Of a DNA stretch of 64,000 bases, positions 35,556 through 44,575 are shown one piece after another. Under the pieces are notes generated by a model. That model was not told the origin of the DNA. It saw only the letters and a list, made by a program, of their open reading frames with translations, and ran no database searches. A program made the position numbers and the translations under genes. Each line of letters starts with the position of its first letter. The stretch's first letter is position 1. Source of the stretch: Pseudomonadota bacterium (GTDB lineage Bacteria; Pseudomonadota; Alphaproteobacteria; Rhizobiales; Xanthobacteraceae); NCBI GenBank assembly GCA_023386635.1, contig JAEWJH010000018.1, positions 9,379 to 73,378 of the forward strand. Reading direction: 5' to 3'.

Positions 35556-36503
35556 TTACTGGAGGAAGCGCGTGTCGGCGAGCTTCGAGAGATCGGGGAT
35601 CTTCTTGATCACGCCGGTCTCCAGCAGCAGGTCGGCGGCATCCTTTGAGAACGTGCCGAACTCCGAGGCGAAGAACTTCTTGTTCTCCTCACGACCCTGC
35701 CAGCGCAGGAATGCGGCCGACTTGCCGAACGCTTCGCCGCTCTGCTTCACGTCTCCGCCCATGATTTCATAAGACTTGGCCTGGTCGGACTTGATCATCT
35801 CCAGCGCGTCGAAATAACTCTTGGTCAGTGCCTTCACCGCCGCTTCATTCTCGCTGATGAATTTCGGCGTGCAGCCGAAGGTGTCCATCACCACCGGATA
35901 GTCGAGGGTGGTGGCGATGATCTTGCCGGCTTCGGGCTTCGCACGGACCGCCGAGAGATACGGCTCGTAGGTCATCGCCACGTCGTTCTGCCCGGCGATG
36001 AAAGCCTGCGCCGCCGGACCCGGCTCCATGTTGACGATGGTGATGTCCTTGGTGGTGAGGCCGTTCTTCTTCAGCATCCACGACAGGACGAAATACGGCG
36101 ATGTGCCGGGCGCGGAAGCGGCGACCGTCTTGCCCTTGATGTCCTTGATCGAGCCGATATTGCTGCGTACGGCCATGCCGTCGGCGCCGTAGGACTTGTC
36201 GAGCTGGAACAGCTGCGTGGTGGCTACGCCGTTGGCGTTCCACACCACCCAGGTCTCGACCGTCGTCGCGGCGCACTGCACGTCGCCCGAGGCGATGGCA
36301 AGGTGGCGGCTTGCCTGCGGGATCTTCTTGATGGTGACGTTCAGGCCGTTCTTGGCGAAGATCCCGGCTTCCTTGGCCAGCGTCAGCGGTGCGAAGCCAG
36401 TCCAGCCGGAAATAGCGATCGACACCGGCGTGCCCTGCGCAAAGGCGCTGGTGGTGAGGAGAGTGGCGGCGGTCGCAACCGCCCATTTTGCAATACGTTT
36501 CAT
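35556..36503 (-). CDS. NitT/TauT-type ABC substrate-binding protein
   Basis: 315-aa periplasmic receptor. Signal peptide about 22 residues (AFA-QG), then VSIAISGWTGFAPLTLAKEAGIF, characteristic of the NMT1/SsuA/TauA type. ATG 36503 has GGGGG upstream. First gene of the operon. Ligand could be a sulfonate, nitrate, pyrimidine or aromatic acid; sequence alone does not decide. Confidence 0.9.
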   Translation of the reverse strand: MKRIAKWAVATAATLLTTSAFAQGTPVSIAISGWTGFAPLTLAKEAGIFAKNGLNVTIKKIPQASRHLAIASGDVQCAATTVETWVVWNANGVATTQLFQLDKSYGADGMAVRSNIGSIKDIKGKTVAASAPGTSPYFVLSWMLKKNGLTTKDITIVNMEPGPAAQAFIAGQNDVAMTYEPYLSAVRAKPEAGKIIATTLDYPVVMDTFGCTPKFISENEAAVKALTKSYFDALEMIKSDQAKSYEIMGGDVKQSGEAFGKSAAFLRWQGREENKKFFASEFGTFSKDAADLLLETGVIKKIPDLSKLADTRFLQ

Positions 36504-36672
36504 GGTGCCCCCGTGAACTCTGGTTGGCCGGATCGCACCATGGCGTCCCGGCCAAGTCAATCTGACCGTCGATCGAGACCGTTCCTGTGTTAGATGGGGT
36601 GCCGTTTACAAGCTTCGTTCAACCCCGTTATCGTGTCGCATTGTCAATGCCGCGCCGTTATGGCTGGGCGGA

Positions 36673-37998
36673 ATGAACCAGACATCGATGTCCAGCACCG
36701 ATCCCCCGTCGCAAGGTCTGGCGCACCGCCCGGTGCAGGATCGGGTGCAAGGTCTCGCACAGGCTGCGGCACTCGTCGCCGGGTTTGATCTGCGGCGGCT
36801 AACCCGTGACTTTCTCGACGACCCTTATCCGACCTATCGGGCGCTGCGTGAGCATGCGCCCGTGCATCGCCTGCCGGACGGTTCCTATTTCCTGACGTGC
36901 TACGACGATCTGGTCGCGGTGTACCGCGATGCCAGGACCTGGAGCTCGGACAAGACGGTCGACTTCAAACCGAACTTCGGCGACAGCCTTCTCTACGAGC
37001 ACCACACCACCAGTCTGGTGTTCAACGATCCGCCGATCCATACGCGCGTTCGCAAGCTGTTGGCGCCGACCTTCACGCCGCGGGCGCTGGCCGCCTTGCA
37101 GCCGCGGATCGAGGCGTTGGTCGACCGCCTGCTCGATGCCGCCGGGGACCGCGGCACCATCGATCTGATCGGGGATTTCGCCGCCGCTATTCCGGTGCAG
37201 TTGATCGGCGATCTGCTCGGCATTCCTCAGAACGAGCGCGATCCGCTGCGGCAATGGTCGCTGGATATCCTCGGCGCTTTGGAGCCGGTGCTGGCGCCGG
37301 AAAAGTTCGAGGCCGGCGTCGGCTCGGTGCGCGACTTCAAGGCGTATCTCAGCGAGCTGGTGGCGCGGCGGCAGCGCGAGCACAGCGGCGACGACGCGGA
37401 GATTTTATCGAAGCTGGTCGCCGGCAGCGAACTCGCGCAGGATGCCAATACGGGCGGCGAGCGGTTGTCCGAACTCGAACTGCTGCACAACTGCATCTTC
37501 CTGCTCAATGCCGGCCATGAGACCACCACCAATCTGATCGGCAATGCGGTCGACCTGCTGCTGCGCCATCCCGGCGCGCTCGCCGATCTTGCCGCGCATC
37601 CCGCGTGTATCGAGAGCGCGGTGGAGGAATTCCTGCGCATGGAATCCTCGAACCAGCTCGGCAACCGCCGCGCCGCCGTCGATACGGAAATTGGCGGCAT
37701 CGCCATGCCGGCCGGCACCTATGTGCATCTCGGCATCGGCGCCGCGAACCGCGATCCCGCGCAATTCCCCGATCCCGACCGGCTCGACATCCGCCGCACG
37801 CCGAACCGGCATCTCGCCTTCGGCGGCGGCATCCACACCTGCGCCGGCAATTCGCTGGCGCGGATGGAGGCGAAGGTGGCGGTCGGCAAGCTGGTGGCGC
37901 GGTTCAGGTCGATCGAGCCGGCCGGTGCGCCGGTGCGCGGCGGCCGCGCGCGGTTTCGCGGCTTCATGCATTATCCGGTGGCGCTGCGCTCGCGCTGA
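36673..37998 (+). CDS. cytochrome P450
   Basis: 441-aa class I bacterial P450. The heme loop FGGGIHTCAGNSLARME puts the Cys near residue 390; the I-helix AGHETT and K-helix EEFLR (ExxR) are present. Soluble, needs a ferredoxin and reductase not found next to it. It leads a tight series with the CoA ligase (16 bp away) and DpgC-like dioxygenase, so it probably hydroxylates or demethylates an aromatic acid entering that pathway. Confidence 0.92.
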   Translation: MNQTSMSSTDPPSQGLAHRPVQDRVQGLAQAAALVAGFDLRRLTRDFLDDPYPTYRALREHAPVHRLPDGSYFLTCYDDLVAVYRDARTWSSDKTVDFKPNFGDSLLYEHHTTSLVFNDPPIHTRVRKLLAPTFTPRALAALQPRIEALVDRLLDAAGDRGTIDLIGDFAAAIPVQLIGDLLGIPQNERDPLRQWSLDILGALEPVLAPEKFEAGVGSVRDFKAYLSELVARRQREHSGDDAEILSKLVAGSELAQDANTGGERLSELELLHNCIFLLNAGHETTTNLIGNAVDLLLRHPGALADLAAHPACIESAVEEFLRMESSNQLGNRRAAVDTEIGGIAMPAGTYVHLGIGAANRDPAQFPDPDRLDIRRTPNRHLAFGGGIHTCAGNSLARMEAKVAVGKLVARFRSIEPAGAPVRGGRARFRGFMHYPVALRSR

Positions 37999-38013
37999 AG
38001 AGACATACGAGGG

Positions 38014-39336
38014 ATGCGGTTAATGCTCGATACGTCGTCTTATGTACCCTATGGTCTCGAACCGATCGAGCGCGCGTCACGTGACGAAATCGCGGCGCTG
38101 CAGACGCGTCGTCTCAAGGAGACGCTGACCCGCGCCTACGAGAACGTGCCGGCCTATCGCGCCAAGTTCGGCGCAGCGGGCGTCACGCCGGCCGATTTCC
38201 GCACGCTCGACGACATCGCGAAATTCCCGTTCACCACCAAGCAGGACCTGCGCGCGAATTATCCGTTCGGCATGTTCGCGGTGCCGCGCGAGCAGATCGT
38301 GCGCGTCCATGCGTCGTCCGGCACCACCGGCAAGCCCACGGTGGTCGGCTATACCCGCAAGGATATCGAGACATGGTCGGACCTGATGGCGCGGTCGATC
38401 CGCGCATCGGGCGGGCGGCCGGGCATGAAGGTACATGTCGCTTACGGCTACGGCCTATTCACCGGTGGGCTCGGCGCGCATTACGGCGCGGAGCGGCTCG
38501 GCTGCACGGTGATCCCGGTGTCCGGCGGCATGACCGAACGGCAGGTGCAACTGATCGTCGATTTCGAGCCCGACATCATCATGGTGACGCCGTCCTACAT
38601 GCTGGCGATCCTCGACGAATTCCGCGCCAAGGGCATCGATCCGCGCGGCACCGCGCTGCAGGTTGGGATTTTTGGCGCCGAGCCGTGGACCAATTCGATG
38701 CGGCGCGAGATCGAGGCGGCGTTCGACATGCACGCGGTCGATATCTACGGCATTTCCGAGGTGATGGGGCCGGGCGTCGCCAATGAATGCATTGAGACGA
38801 AAGACGGTCTGCATATCTGGGAGGATCATTTCTATCCGGAGGTGATCGATCCGGAGACCGGGCGGGTGCTGCCCGACGGCGAAGCGGGCGAACTTGTCTT
38901 CACCTCGCTCACCAAGGAAGGCATGCCGGTGATCCGCTACCGCACGCGCGACCTGACGCGCCTGCTGCCAGGGACGGCGCGCACCATGCGCCGCATGGAG
39001 AAGATCACCGGGCGGTCCGACGACATGATCATCATCCGTGGCGTGAACATGTTCCCGACGCAGATCGAGGAACTGCTGATGCGCTGCGAGGGGCTCGCGC
39101 CGCATTATCTGGTCGAACTGCGGCGCGACCAGCGGCTCGATATCGTCACCGTGCGGGTGGAGGCACGGCCGGACCTGACCGATATGGAACAGCGCGCGGC
39201 GCAGGCCGCGCAGCTTGCCGCGCATGTGAAAAACAATATCGGCCTCACCGTCGAGGTCGAGGTGACCGATCCCGGCATGGTGGAACGTTCGCTCGGCAAG
39301 GCGCGCCGGGTCATAGACCTGCGGTCGAAAGTGTGA
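38014..39336 (+). CDS. paaK: phenylacetate-CoA ligase family (PaaK-like)
   Basis: 440-aa adenylate-forming ligase of the PaaK type. ATP loop HASSGTTGKPTVVGYT near residue 97 and the PaaK-style N-terminus (LKETLTRAYENVPAYRAKF) and C-terminus (GRSDDMIIIRGVNMFPTQIE) are present. Converts an arylacetate or similar acid, ATP and CoA to the CoA thioester. Ten bases before the DpgC-like gene, whose known relative acts on an arylacetyl-CoA, which supports an arylacetate substrate. The symbol denotes the family; no other paa genes are present here. Confidence 0.88.
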   Translation: MRLMLDTSSYVPYGLEPIERASRDEIAALQTRRLKETLTRAYENVPAYRAKFGAAGVTPADFRTLDDIAKFPFTTKQDLRANYPFGMFAVPREQIVRVHASSGTTGKPTVVGYTRKDIETWSDLMARSIRASGGRPGMKVHVAYGYGLFTGGLGAHYGAERLGCTVIPVSGGMTERQVQLIVDFEPDIIMVTPSYMLAILDEFRAKGIDPRGTALQVGIFGAEPWTNSMRREIEAAFDMHAVDIYGISEVMGPGVANECIETKDGLHIWEDHFYPEVIDPETGRVLPDGEAGELVFTSLTKEGMPVIRYRTRDLTRLLPGTARTMRRMEKITGRSDDMIIIRGVNMFPTQIEELLMRCEGLAPHYLVELRRDQRLDIVTVRVEARPDLTDMEQRAAQAAQLAAHVKNNIGLTVEVEVTDPGMVERSLGKARRVIDLRSKV

Positions 39337-39346
39337 GGGCAGCGAG

Positions 39347-40720
39347 ATGATGCAGGCGAGCGATGCGGCCGTCGATTCGGCGATCCGCGCAGTTCTCGAC
39401 AAGGCGCCGACAATCACCGGAGACCTCGATCGCGACCGCGCGGCATTCACGGCGTTCTGGACCGAGGGCGCGGCGCTGCGGGCGCGTTTTCCGAAGAAGA
39501 AGAGTCGCGCCGCTGCAGAGGCTGCCGCCTATAAAGCGATCGCCGACGCGGAGCGGCAGGCGCGCGAGCGGTTTCTCGGCGTGCATGTGGAAGCGGTGTA
39601 CGGTGCGCTCACCGGCGGCCGCCACCGTTTCGTCCGCGCCGAACAACTTCTCTACGATGCGGCGGCGGCGTTTCCCGGCCTGACGCCGACGGCGCAGACC
39701 GTGGCGGCGGACACCGGCCTGCTCAGCGAGAAGGACGGCGCGGAAATCGACCAAGGCATTTTCCTCGGTCATGTTTTGGCGCATCACGCCTGCGGTCATC
39801 ATCTGCTACACGCGATGCTGCTGCCGCGCGCCGAGGTGGCCGAGTTGCTGCCGAAATTCCGCGAGACCGGATCGATTGATCTTGGGCAGGCGGTGGTGTC
39901 GCGGCACGGCAAGGCATCGATCCTGGAAATGCGCAATCCGCGTTTTCTGAACGCCATGGACGACAGCACCAACGATCCGATCGAGATCGCGACCGATCTT
40001 GCGCTGCTTGATCCGCAGACCGCTATCTGTGTGGTGCGTGGCGGGCGGCTCGACCATCCCAAATACGGCGGGCGGCGCGCATTCTCGACCGGGATCAACC
40101 TGACGCTGCTCTATCAGGGCAAGCTGTCGTTCATGTTCTATGTGCGGCATCTGCTCGGGTTCGAGCACAAGTGGTTGCGCGGGCTGGCGCGGCCGGACGC
40201 GTCGCCTGAGGAGACAACCGGCAGCACAATCGAGAAGCCGTGGATCGCCGCGGTCGATGCCTACGCGATCGGCGGCGGCTGCCAGCATCTCCTCGTGATG
40301 GATTACATCCTCGCCGCCTCGAACGCCTATCTGACCTTGCCGGCGCGCAAGGAGGGGATTATCCCCGGCGCTTCCAATTTGCGGCTGCCGCGCTTTACTG
40401 GTGACCGCATCGCGCGGCAGGCGGTGATGTATGAGCGTCGGATCGACTGCGATTCAGCCGAAGGCCGGCTGATCTGCGACGAGATCGCGCCGCCGGAGGG
40501 CATGGACGCCGCGCTCGACACCGTGATCGACGGCCTGACCAATTCCGGCGTCGTCAGCGCGGTCGCCAACCGCCGCGCGTTCCGGGTGCAGCAGGAGCCG
40601 CTCGATATTTTCCGTACCTATGCGTCGGTCTATTTCCACGAACAGGCTTATTGCCATTTCAGCCCGGCGCTGATCGCCAATCTGGAGCGCTACTGGGACG
40701 CGCAGAACCGCAAGGTCTGA
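39347..40720 (+). CDS. dpgC: DpgC-like cofactor-free dioxygenase (enoyl-CoA hydratase superfamily)
   Basis: 457-aa protein matching the plan of DpgC, the 3,5-dihydroxyphenylacetyl-CoA 1,2-dioxygenase of glycopeptide biosynthesis: a helical N-terminal extension of about 190 residues (with HHACGHHLLHAMLLPRAE), then a crotonase core with FLNAMDD, GGRRAFSTGINL, KPWIAAVDAYAIGGGCQ and KEGIIPGASNLRLPR. Ordinary enoyl-CoA hydratases are about 260 aa and lack these blocks. DpgC turns an arylacetyl-CoA plus O2 into an arylglyoxylate and CoA without metal or flavin. Located directly behind a PaaK-like ligase. Substrate here unknown; symbol indicates homology only. Confidence 0.85.
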   Translation: MMQASDAAVDSAIRAVLDKAPTITGDLDRDRAAFTAFWTEGAALRARFPKKKSRAAAEAAAYKAIADAERQARERFLGVHVEAVYGALTGGRHRFVRAEQLLYDAAAAFPGLTPTAQTVAADTGLLSEKDGAEIDQGIFLGHVLAHHACGHHLLHAMLLPRAEVAELLPKFRETGSIDLGQAVVSRHGKASILEMRNPRFLNAMDDSTNDPIEIATDLALLDPQTAICVVRGGRLDHPKYGGRRAFSTGINLTLLYQGKLSFMFYVRHLLGFEHKWLRGLARPDASPEETTGSTIEKPWIAAVDAYAIGGGCQHLLVMDYILAASNAYLTLPARKEGIIPGASNLRLPRFTGDRIARQAVMYERRIDCDSAEGRLICDEIAPPEGMDAALDTVIDGLTNSGVVSAVANRRAFRVQQEPLDIFRTYASVYFHEQAYCHFSPALIANLERYWDAQNRKV

Positions 40721-40861
40721 GGCGTTACCATTCGGCCGTGGTGTGCCCGGCCGTCTCGGCGGCTGCTTCGAAGGGCGGCGGAATGGCGGATGCGTCCTTG
40801 GCCTGGAAATGGTTGTCATGTACAATCAATTTCCGACCGCCAAGCCGAGAGTGTGAACCGC

Positions 40862-42076
40862 ATGTCCAGCCTGTCGAACGTCCGCATCCCCTATGGCGCT
40901 TACTGGTCGACGCCGTTCGCGCGCTGGCAGGGGAGCCTGTCGCATCTGCACAGCATCCGCTTTGCCGCCGATACGGCGAAGAAAGTGCTGGCGGCGAAGA
41001 AGCTGCCGCTCGACGCGATCGATCATGGCGTGCTCGGTCTCACCGTGCCGCAGGACAGGAGCTTCTGGGGCGTGCCGTGGATGATGTCGCTGATCGGCGC
41101 GCAATCGGTCAGCGGCCCGACGGTGTCGCAGGCCTGCGCCACCAGCGCGCGCTGTCTGTCGGTGTCGGCGGCCGAAGTCGCCGGCGGCGACGCCAATGTC
41201 TCGCTGGTCGTCACCTGCGACCGCACCTCGAACGGGCCGGTGCTGTTGCATCCCAACCCGAAAGCGCCGAGCGGCGCGCCCGGCGTCGAGAACTGGGTGC
41301 TCGACAATTTCCGCGAAGATCCCAACGCGCGCTGCGCGATGATCGATACCGCGGAAAATTGCGCGCGCGACTGGCAGATCTCCACCGAGGAACAGCACGA
41401 CCTCGTCGCGCTGCGCTATCAGCAATACAACGACGCGCTGGCGGACAACGGCGCATTCCAGCGCCGCTATATGCCGCTGCCGCTGTCGATCCCGGACCAG
41501 AATTTCCGCAAGGAGGCCGGCACGCTCACCACCGACGAAGGCATTCACGCGACCACCGCCGAAGGGTTGGCCAAGCTCAAGCCGGTGGTGCAGGGCGGCA
41601 CTGTTACCTTCGGTGGCCAGACCCATCCGGCCGACGGCAATGCCGGCATGATTGTCACCAGCGCGGAGCGCGCGGCGGAATTGTCGACGGACCGGAAGAT
41701 CGCCATCACCCTGCGCGGCTTCGGTCAGGCGCGCGAGCGGGCGGCCTATATGCCGGCGGCGCCGGTGAAGGCCGCGCGGCGGGCGCTGGAGCAGGCGGGT
41801 CTCGGCATCGACCGCATCGACGCGATCAAGTCGCACAACCCGTTTATCGTCAACGACCTCGTCTTTGCCCGCGAGACCGGCATCGATCCGCGCAAGATGA
41901 ACAATTACGGCTGCTCGCTGGTATTCGGCCATCCGCAGGGACCGACCGGGCTGCGGCTGATCATCGAACTGATCGAGGAACTGGTGATGAAGGGCGGCGG
42001 CCTTGGCCTGTTCCATGGCTGCGCCGCCGGCGACACGGCCATGGCGGTGGTGCTCGAGGTGCGCGACGCGGGCTGA
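40862..42076 (+). CDS. thiolase-family acyltransferase
   Basis: 404-aa thiolase: nucleophile Cys in SQACATSARC near residue 90, His in FGHPQG near 355, and second Cys in HGCAAGD near 385; HNPF replaces the more common NEAF. Either splits a 3-oxoacyl-CoA or condenses two acyl-CoAs. It follows the DpgC-like gene after 141 bases in the same direction, so it may handle a downstream acyl-CoA. Start ATG 40862; the RBS is weak. Confidence 0.88.
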   Translation: MSSLSNVRIPYGAYWSTPFARWQGSLSHLHSIRFAADTAKKVLAAKKLPLDAIDHGVLGLTVPQDRSFWGVPWMMSLIGAQSVSGPTVSQACATSARCLSVSAAEVAGGDANVSLVVTCDRTSNGPVLLHPNPKAPSGAPGVENWVLDNFREDPNARCAMIDTAENCARDWQISTEEQHDLVALRYQQYNDALADNGAFQRRYMPLPLSIPDQNFRKEAGTLTTDEGIHATTAEGLAKLKPVVQGGTVTFGGQTHPADGNAGMIVTSAERAAELSTDRKIAITLRGFGQARERAAYMPAAPVKAARRALEQAGLGIDRIDAIKSHNPFIVNDLVFARETGIDPRKMNNYGCSLVFGHPQGPTGLRLIIELIEELVMKGGGLGLFHGCAAGDTAMAVVLEVRDAG

Positions 42077-42379
42077 TGGGCACGCCCTCCGCCCGTTCGA
42101 TCGTTTGAAACCGGGATAATGCCTTGCCAAGGCCAGTGCGGTCGAAAGCATACATCTTTCGATAGGGGCAGCCTCCGGAGACAATCTGTTTTATCGCGTT
42201 CTACGCCTTTGGCGGCGGTTGACAGCCCACGCGCCGGGTTGATTATCCGTGCCGGCAGGCCGGGGACGGGCCGGCCCACGCCACCCGGCCCACCGACATG
42301 TCTTGCAAGAGCGCACGCAGCGCCACCGCCGATGGCCGGTCATCCCGGTTGTCGGTTCGCCGCACGACAGGACGGACTC
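42077..42379 (+). other. intergenic region before osmC
   Basis: 303 bases without a supportable gene. It contains a sigma-70-like promoter (listed separately), a GC-rich inverted stretch around 42255-42290 (GCCGGCAGGCCGG, GGGCCGGCCC) and the AGGA ribosome-binding site of the OsmC gene. Confidence 0.5.
42219..42247 (+). promoter_or_regulatory. sigma-70-like promoter for osmC-symporter pair
   Basis: TTGACA (42219-42224), 17-base spacer, ATTATC (42242-42247): a good -35 and a fair -10. Located about 130 bases upstream of the OsmC start, pointing the same way. Confidence 0.45.
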
Positions 42380-42880
42380 ATGACGATCATTCAGAAGACC
42401 GCGGACGCCGACACGCCGCTGATCAAGACCGTGCGGGCGGAAGCGCAATGGAAAGGCGCTTATCGCAACGACCTCGGTGTGCGCGACTTCAACTTCGTGA
42501 TCGCCGAACCGGAAAAGCTCGGCGGCAACAACGAAGGTCCGACGCCGATGGAATATGTCATCGGCGCGCTCAATGGTTGCTTCAGCATCGTCATCGAGAT
42601 GGTCGCGAAGGAGCGGGGGATTGCGCTGCGCGATCTCAGGATTTCCGCGGCGGGTCTCGTCGACCAGCGGGGGCTGTTCGGGACGGCGGATGTGTCGCCG
42701 CACTTCCAGTCGGTTGATCTGCAGGTTTCGATGGCGACCGATGCGTCGCAGGCCGAACTGTCGGTGTTTCAGCAGGACGTGCTCAAGCGCTGCCCGGTTT
42801 ACAATCTGATCCGCGACAGCGGTGCGCAGGTCGATGTCACCTGGAACGTTCAGGCGCTGGAACGCACGAAAGCTGAATGA
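42380..42880 (+). CDS. OsmC-family protein
   Basis: 166-aa OsmC/Ohr-fold protein. The first conserved Cys lies in ALNGCFS near residue 72 and the second in LKRCPVYNLI near 136, the pair that reduces organic hydroperoxides in active members. ATG 42380 preceded by AGGA. Overlaps the symporter start by four bases. Likely peroxide or thiol defence alongside oxygenase metabolism. Confidence 0.85.
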   Translation: MTIIQKTADADTPLIKTVRAEAQWKGAYRNDLGVRDFNFVIAEPEKLGGNNEGPTPMEYVIGALNGCFSIVIEMVAKERGIALRDLRISAAGLVDQRGLFGTADVSPHFQSVDLQVSMATDASQAELSVFQQDVLKRCPVYNLIRDSGAQVDVTWNVQALERTKAE

Positions 42881-44496
42881 TGAACACATACGGTTATTGG
42901 GTCGTCGGTCTCGCCATCGCCTATACGGCGGTCCTGGTTGTCGCCGGACGTGTCGCGCGCCGCCGCGCGGAAAGCGGCGCCGGCGGCTATTTCGTCGGCG
43001 GTCGCTGCTTTTCCCCGGCGTTGGTGGCGTTCTGCATCACCGGGCTGTTCTCGGGCTCGACCTTCATCGCCGTGCTCGAACTGAGCTATCTGCGCGGTGT
43101 CTCCGCCGCCTGGTATGGCGTCGCCGAAACCTTGCAGGTCATTCTGATCGCGCTGTTCCTGATTGCGCCATTCCGCGAGCGGGCGCTGGTGACGATCTCC
43201 GGCCTGATCGGCGACCGCTACGGCCGCGGCGCCCGCGCCATCGCCGGCGCGATCACCGCCTTCGCGTTCCCGATGTGGTCGGTGGCCACGGCGCTCGCGT
43301 TCGCGTCGGCGGTCAATATCTCGACCGGCATCCCGATGATCTGGTCGCTGGTGCTCACGGCGGTGCTGCTGCTCGTCTATCTGCAGGCCGGCGGCATGTG
43401 GTCGATCGGCCTGACGCAGACCGTCAATTGCGTGGTGTTCGTCGTCATGCTGGCGATCGGCGCCTATGCGGTTTATGCGGGCGCGGGGATGAGCGGGCTC
43501 ACGAAGCTCGCCGAGACGAAGCCGGAATTCTACGAACCGACCACGGTCGGCATGACGCAGATCGCGGCGTGGTTCGGCACCTTTATCATCAACGTGCCGC
43601 TCGCGCAGGCGGCGTTCCAGATGGCGGTGTCATGCCGCTCCGCCGGCGAGGCGCGCAAGGGCCTGTTCTGGGCGTGCCTGATGGGCATTCCATTCATCGT
43701 AATCGCCACGCTGCTCGGCCTCTCCGCGGCGGCGATGATGCCCGACAACGGCAAGGGTCTGATCGCGATTCCGCTCTATCTGGAGACGGTGCTGCCGGCG
43801 CCGCTGGTCGGCGTGTTCTTCCTCGGCATCTGGGCCTGCGCGCTGGCGTGGGGTGGGCCGTGCCAGTTCTCGGGCGCGACCTCGCTCGGCCGCGATGTGA
43901 TGATGGCCGTGAAGCCCGGCGCGAGCGAGAGCGATCTGGTGCGCTATACCAAATGGTCGCTGGTCGGGCTGACGGTGCTGATGGTGATCTTCGGCCTGCT
44001 GCGCTCCGAACAGTCGGCGTGGTGGAATATTCTCGCCTGGACCGCGCGCAACTCGGCAACCTTCGCGCCGGTGATCACCGCGCTGTTGTGGCGCGGCGCG
44101 ACACGGCAAGGCGCTGTGGTGGCGATGGTGGTCGGCTTCGCCACCGGCATGCTGTGGTACCAGTTGAGCGGCTGGGGCATTGCCCAGTTCCTGTATGGCA
44201 TCCATCCGGTCTGGCTCGGCATGAGCGCCAATCTTCTGGTGCTGGTGCTGGTCTCGCTCGCGACCGCGCGCGACGGCTGGCGCGTCGCGACCGGCGGCAT
44301 GCTGTCGCTCGGTGCGCTGCTGCTGCTGGTCGGCGTCGGGCTTGCAGCCTATGCGGCCGGCTCGTTCGCGGTGCTGGCGCCGACCGGCTTGCTCGGTTTG
44401 GTGCTGTTCCTTGCGACGCTCGCCTTCGCGTTCGGCCTGATGGTGACGTTCCAGCCGCGCAGCGAAGCGGTGCCTGCCGGCAGCGTCGCCGCCTGA
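42877..44496 (+). CDS. sodium:solute symporter (SSS family)
   Basis: 539-aa membrane protein with about 13-14 helices in SSS arrangement: TGLFSGSTFIAVLELSYLRG, PMWSVATALAFASAVN and the later GGPCQFSGATSLGRD region. Cotransports a carboxylate, sugar or similar solute with sodium. Translationally coupled to the OsmC gene; ends just before paired terminators. Confidence 0.86.
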   Translation: MMNTYGYWVVGLAIAYTAVLVVAGRVARRRAESGAGGYFVGGRCFSPALVAFCITGLFSGSTFIAVLELSYLRGVSAAWYGVAETLQVILIALFLIAPFRERALVTISGLIGDRYGRGARAIAGAITAFAFPMWSVATALAFASAVNISTGIPMIWSLVLTAVLLLVYLQAGGMWSIGLTQTVNCVVFVVMLAIGAYAVYAGAGMSGLTKLAETKPEFYEPTTVGMTQIAAWFGTFIINVPLAQAAFQMAVSCRSAGEARKGLFWACLMGIPFIVIATLLGLSAAAMMPDNGKGLIAIPLYLETVLPAPLVGVFFLGIWACALAWGGPCQFSGATSLGRDVMMAVKPGASESDLVRYTKWSLVGLTVLMVIFGLLRSEQSAWWNILAWTARNSATFAPVITALLWRGATRQGAVVAMVVGFATGMLWYQLSGWGIAQFLYGIHPVWLGMSANLLVLVLVSLATARDGWRVATGGMLSLGALLLLVGVGLAAYAAGSFAVLAPTGLLGLVLFLATLAFAFGLMVTFQPRSEAVPAGSVAA

Positions 44497-44504
44497 CACA
44501 AAAA

Positions 44505-44531
44505 ATCCGGCCAGCACGAGGCTGGCCGGAT
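44505..44531 (-). terminator. intrinsic terminator of the CoA-transferase operon
   Basis: On the minus strand, ATCCGGCCAGC-ctcgt-GCTGGCCGGAT followed by TTTTTT: a perfect 11-bp stem with T-run, about 45 bases after the scoB stop. Confidence 0.8.
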
Positions 44532-44547
44532 GCTAAAAGAGAAGAGC

Positions 44548-44573
44548 CCCATCCGCCGCTCGGATGGGTTTTT
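44548..44573 (+). terminator. intrinsic terminator of the symporter operon
   Basis: CCCATCCG-ccgct-CGGATGGG then TTTTTC, a perfect 8-bp stem with T-run on the plus strand, ending three bases before the convergent gene's stop. Confidence 0.75.
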
Positions 44574-44575
44574 CG

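Noticed and set aside
36673..42076. Part of a glycopeptide antibiotic cluster because of the DpgC-like gene
   Set aside because: No NRPS, DpgA-type polyketide synthase or other biosynthetic genes are present; neighbours are catabolic and transport genes.
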